From JAVBOD01 sp031551045 (GTDB taxonomy: Bacteria; Bacteroidota; Bacteroidia; Bacteroidales; UBA932), in the NCBI GenBank assembly GCA_031551045.1, contig JAVBOD010000047.1, positions 1 to 9,762 of the forward strand: a stretch of 9,762 nt of DNA, read 5' to 3'. Below the pieces are notes generated by a model. That model was not told the DNA's origin. It made no database searches and worked only from the letters and a program-made list of their open reading frames with translations. Numbering within the stretch: position 1 is the first letter of the stretch; the number at the start of each line of letters is the position of its first letter. This document shows, one piece after another, positions 7,562 to 9,762 of the stretch. A program made the position numbers and the translations under genes.

Positions 7562-7569
7562 CAAAGATA
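7562..7569 (-). promoter_or_regulatory. Candidate -7 element for metA-pfkA
   Basis: On the minus strand this reads TATCTTTG, an exact TAnnTTTG match. It ends 4 bases before the metA ATG, so transcription would start at or next to the start codon and the mRNA would be leaderless or nearly so. No -33 TTTG is apparent. It faces the rlmN element at 7584-7591. Confidence 0.45.
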
Positions 7570-7583
7570 AACTTTTCTTTTTT

Positions 7584-7591
7584 TACCTTTG
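7584..7591 (+). promoter_or_regulatory. Candidate -7 element for rlmN
   Basis: TACCTTTG matches TAnnTTTG exactly. It would start transcription near 7598 and give rlmN a leader of about 150 bases containing the 7617-7694 hairpin. It sits 14 bases from the opposite-facing metA element, so the two promoters would share or exclude each other's polymerase footprint. Confidence 0.45.
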
Positions 7592-7616
7592 CAGTTTAAA
7601 CAGGAACTTCATTTTT

Positions 7617-7694
7617 GTCGTCCTGAGCGAAGCAAAGAATCTATCCAACGGATTATTGTATTTACCGTAGATTCTTCGCTTTGCAGAGAATGAT
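7617..7694 (+). repeat. Long imperfect hairpin of the dispersed repeat family in the rlmN leader
   Basis: Arms 7617-7643 and 7668-7694 can pair over 27 positions: 20 Watson-Crick, 3 G-U in the plus-strand RNA and 4 mismatches. The inner 9 pairs (AAGAATCTA with TAGATTCTT) are unbroken. The 24-base loop contains a further ACGG/CCGT pairing (7648-7651 with 7665-7668, the last base shared with the arm). All three wobble positions pair only in the plus-strand transcript, meaning the leader of rlmN. One arm is related to 4791-4818. It resembles REP-like intergenic palindromes, and no transposase gene is linked to it here. Confidence 0.7.
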
Positions 7695-7749
7695 GAAAGA
7701 ACTGTAAAAAATAATATCAATAGTAGATTATCGTTATTCAATTTAATAA

Positions 7750-8823
7750 ATGATGGGCTTAAAGAAAGAACATCCTCCGGTTGAGCCAGCATCATCAAAG
7801 CCATGGCTTTTAGGGAAAACGCTGCCGGAATTGACAGCCGTTGTGAAAGAGCTGGGCTTGCCGGCTTTTGTGGCAAAGCAAATAGCCGACTGGCTTTACA
7901 AAAAGCATGTGACGGAACTTTCGCAAATGCGGAATATTTCGAAAAACGCACAAGCATTACTGGACGGGCATTTTATGGTCGGCGGTTTTGTTCCGCAGAC
8001 GGTACAACAATCGAAAGACGGTACGCGGAAATATTTGTTTCCGACGGTTAACGGTTGTTCTATCGAGTCGGTGATGATTCCCGAGGACGACCGCGCTACG
8101 CTTTGCGTGTCGTCGCAAGCGGGTTGCCGCATGGGTTGCCGCTTTTGCATGACGGCGCGGCAAGGATTCCAGCAGCATCTTTCGGCGGGCGAAATCATCA
8201 GCCAATTTCATAATGTAACGGAATGCGACCGCTTGACAAATGCTGTGTATATGGGCATGGGTGAGCCGTTGGATAATCTCGACGAAGTTTTGAAAAGCCT
8301 TGAAATACTCACGTCCGAATGGGGTTGGGCATGGAGCCCGCGCCGCATCACCGTTTCTACCATTGGCGTACTGCCTGCTTTAAAGCGATTTCTAGACGAA
8401 AGTCAATGTCATTTAGCCGTGAGTTTGCACAATCCGTTCGACCATGAGCGCGCCGAACTTATGCCGATGCAAAAAGCGTATCCGCTGCACGATACAATAA
8501 CGCTTATCAAACAATATGATTTTACGGGGCAGCGCCGCGTGAGTTTCGAATACATTATGTTTGCCGGATGGAACGACACGCCGCGGCATGCCGCCGCTTT
8601 AGCGCAATTACTGCGAGGGTTGGAATGCCGAGTGAACCTCATTCGTTTTCATCCGATACCCGACAGTCCGTTGCGCCCTTCGAGCGAACAAGCGATTGAA
8701 TTTTTCAAAAATACGCTGAACGAAAAAGGAATTATAACCACTGTGCGTGCTTCACGGGGCATGGATATTTTAGCGGCTTGCGGATTACTTTCGACACAAC
8801 AAAAAGCAACTGCTAAAATTTAG
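7750..8823 (+). CDS. rlmN: Dual-specificity 23S rRNA/tRNA adenine-C2 methyltransferase RlmN
   Basis: A radical-SAM enzyme that methylates C2 of A2503 in 23S rRNA and of A37 in a set of tRNAs, in the cytoplasm. The 357 residues match family length. An N-terminal helical region (KQIADWLY at 43-50) is followed by the radical-SAM core with CxxxCxxC at C126, C130 and C133 binding the 4Fe-4S cluster, and MGMGEPLDN (168-176). Of the two catalytic cysteines, C119 lies in TLCVSSQ and the methyl-carrying C344 in ILAACG. VSLHNP (225-229 region) and RFHPIPDSP are also typical. The second ATG at 7753 is an equal candidate start. The final residues and stop codon lie inside a perfect palindrome. The long leader carries a repeat hairpin. 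rlmN is divergent from metA and convergent with the thioredoxin-like gene. Confidence 0.97.
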   Translation: MMGLKKEHPPVEPASSKPWLLGKTLPELTAVVKELGLPAFVAKQIADWLYKKHVTELSQMRNISKNAQALLDGHFMVGGFVPQTVQQSKDGTRKYLFPTVNGCSIESVMIPEDDRATLCVSSQAGCRMGCRFCMTARQGFQQHLSAGEIISQFHNVTECDRLTNAVYMGMGEPLDNLDEVLKSLEILTSEWGWAWSPRRITVSTIGVLPALKRFLDESQCHLAVSLHNPFDHERAELMPMQKAYPLHDTITLIKQYDFTGQRRVSFEYIMFAGWNDTPRHAAALAQLLRGLECRVNLIRFHPIPDSPLRPSSEQAIEFFKNTLNEKGIITTVRASRGMDILAACGLLSTQQKATAKI

Positions 8824-8832
8824 CAGTTGCTT
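8804..8832 (-). terminator. Perfect 14-bp palindrome, likely terminator for the minus-strand gene
   Basis: AAGCAACTGCTAAA (8804-8817) and TTTAGCAGTTGCTT (8819-8832) are exact reverse complements around one central base. The rlmN stop codon (8821-8823) lies within the second arm. Read on the minus strand, the stem is followed by a short T tract and GTTGTG, fitting intrinsic termination of the transcript from 8976-9762. On the plus strand the downstream bases TACTCC are not T-rich, so termination of rlmN here is less convincing. Confidence 0.6.
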
Positions 8833-8834
8833 AC

Positions 8835-8964
8835 TCCGTCGTCCAATTCCTAATTATGTGCATTAACCGAAAATTTTGCACCCCAAAAATACTCATTCGG
8901 TAAGGAAAAGTTCTAACCCATAATCACCTTTCCTCATTTTTAATCGGACGACGGATACGACGGA
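8835..8964 (-). other. Structured intergenic element with 14-bp inverted repeat
   Basis: TCCGTCGTCC plus four bases (8835-8848) is complementary to 8942-8955 at 13 of 14 positions; the exception becomes a G-U pair only in minus-strand RNA. Inside are AGGAAAG (minus, 8934-8928) pairing with 8909-8903 over 7 bp, ACCGAA/TTCGGT (8866-8871 with 8896-8901), and a nested TTTTG/CAAAA (8874-8878 with 8884-8888). Together they allow a three-way junction in the 3' untranslated region of the thioredoxin-like gene. ACGACGGA occurs twice in tandem (8948-8955, 8957-8964), so the left arm has two possible partners. The outer repeat is clear; the inner helices are inferred by eye. Confidence 0.45.
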
Positions 8965-8975
8965 CTATAATCAAT

Positions 8976-9762
8976 TTATTCTACGGCTTTCTCCGCTTGT
9001 TTTTCGAACGATTCGGCCATTGATTTATACATCTTGGCTTTTGCTTCGTAGTATTCTTTCACTTTTTCCTTCGGCATTTCTTTAATCGAAGTGAAAGCTC
9101 TTTCTATCTGGCTTTTTTGCATTTCTGTGCAGCTATAGCTAAAGGCTCCCGGATGGAAAAGGCCGGTAATTTTATCCATCTCGCCTTTGGCGTAATGGTT
9201 GGCCAAAAGAATATAATAGTTTGCCACGGGGTCGTCATTTACCAGCAATGAAAGAGAAGTTGTACATTTATCTAACTGTTCGGTGGGGAGTTTATTTTTC
9301 CCGGAAAGATAATTTGCCAAATTGCTTTTGTAAGCGCTAATCAGCGCATTGTTTACCTTCTCATGTCCTATCATTTGGTCGTAAGATGCTTTATGTTCTA
9401 GCACGAAAGGCAGCACTGGTGAGTTTGCGGATGACATGTTTTGCGGAAGGTATCTCCAAAGCTTTTCGGAGTATTTATCGCGCTCGCTAAAAGAATTAAA
9501 TTCCGTGTTTATAAAAATTTCTATCTCATCTTGTTTATAGGCAGCCGACAAACTTTCTATATAAGGCAAGGCCGTATTCAATGTTTTATTTTTTTCGTAG
9601 GCTGCTTTTAAGGCAGCGGGAGATTTAGCCGGGTCCAACGAATTTTTCACTCTTTCTATAAAGTCGTTTACCTCGCCGCCGCCTACTATGCGGGAAACTT
9701 CTTTCCCATCTCCATCCAACACTAAAAATGTAGGATAAGCCCTGATGCCGTATTTCTGTGCA
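8976..9762 (-). CDS. Thioredoxin-fold protein with long C-terminal region (5' end outside window)
   Basis: 262 C-terminal residues are visible and the frame is open at the window edge, so start, signal peptide and any CxxC active site cannot be seen. The first visible part, KYGIRAYPTFLVLDGDGKEV then GGGEVNDFIERV, is the second half of a thioredoxin domain with the cis-proline in YPTF, two strands and a final helix. About 220 residues follow that are mostly predicted helical, with many lysines and glutamates and a charged C-terminal helix (KEKVKEYYEAKAKMYKSM). Only two cysteines lie in this region. Bacteroidota encode many exported thioredoxin-like proteins of this build, so a role in periplasmic thiol chemistry is possible but not shown. 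It converges on rlmN, with 152 bases between the stop codons. Confidence 0.85.
   Translation of the reverse strand, partial: AQKYGIRAYPTFLVLDGDGKEVSRIVGGGEVNDFIERVKNSLDPAKSPAALKAAYEKNKTLNTALPYIESLSAAYKQDEIEIFINTEFNSFSERDKYSEKLWRYLPQNMSSANSPVLPFVLEHKASYDQMIGHEKVNNALISAYKSNLANYLSGKNKLPTEQLDKCTTSLSLLVNDDPVANYYILLANHYAKGEMDKITGLFHPGAFSYSCTEMQKSQIERAFTSIKEMPKEKVKEYYEAKAKMYKSMAESFEKQAEKAVE

Noticed and set aside
7583..7957. 124-codon minus-strand frame covering the rlmN start and leader
   Set aside because: It overlaps the N-terminus of rlmN and the repeat hairpin; it does not supply the missing MetA N-terminus.

Overview
The window looks like a chromosomal stretch from a member of the Bacteroidota, probably near Bacteroidales (inference). 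Three things point that way. Upstream regions carry octamers matching the Bacteroidota -7 promoter element TAnnTTTG. No clear Shine-Dalgarno sequences precede the starts. The DnaE, PfkA, MetA and RlmN proteins resemble those of that phylum as I recall them. Most of the window is housekeeping DNA, and I do not see a convincing new multi-gene system. No tRNA, rRNA, CRISPR array, insertion sequence or phage gene was recognised.

Layout. Positions 1-993 (minus) hold a membrane-anchored family 2 glycosyltransferase whose 3' end lies outside the window; a CAG/TAA-rich degenerate repeat is read as part of its membrane region. It is divergent from dnaE (1207-4764, plus), a complete DNA polymerase III alpha subunit. 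A 327-base gap follows with a terminator-like hairpin, a half copy of a short dispersed repeat, an AT-rich hairpin and a promoter for a small exported protein of unknown function (5092-5757, plus). That gene runs tail to tail into pfkA with a 12-base overlap. pfkA (5746-6741) and metA (6745-7557) form a minus-strand pair 3 bases apart: an ATP-type 6-phosphofructokinase and a homoserine O-acyltransferase. The acyltransferase lacks the usual first ~35 residues, and its specificity residue predicts acetyl-CoA use. A compact divergent promoter region separates metA from rlmN (7750-8823, plus), the radical-SAM rRNA/tRNA adenine C2 methyltransferase. The rlmN leader contains a long imperfect hairpin of the same dispersed repeat family. 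At the right end a thioredoxin-fold protein with a long C-terminal region (8976-9762, minus, 5' end missing) converges on rlmN. Between them lie a perfect 14-bp palindrome overlapping the rlmN stop codon and a 14-bp inverted repeat enclosing further possible helices.

How the genes work together. DnaE serves replication, RlmN ribosome and tRNA modification, PfkA glycolysis and MetA the entry to methionine synthesis. The metA-pfkA pairing implies co-transcription but no shared pathway. The places most worth a second look are the non-coding ones (rlmN leader hairpin, rlmN/thioredoxin-like intergenic structure) and the shortened MetA.
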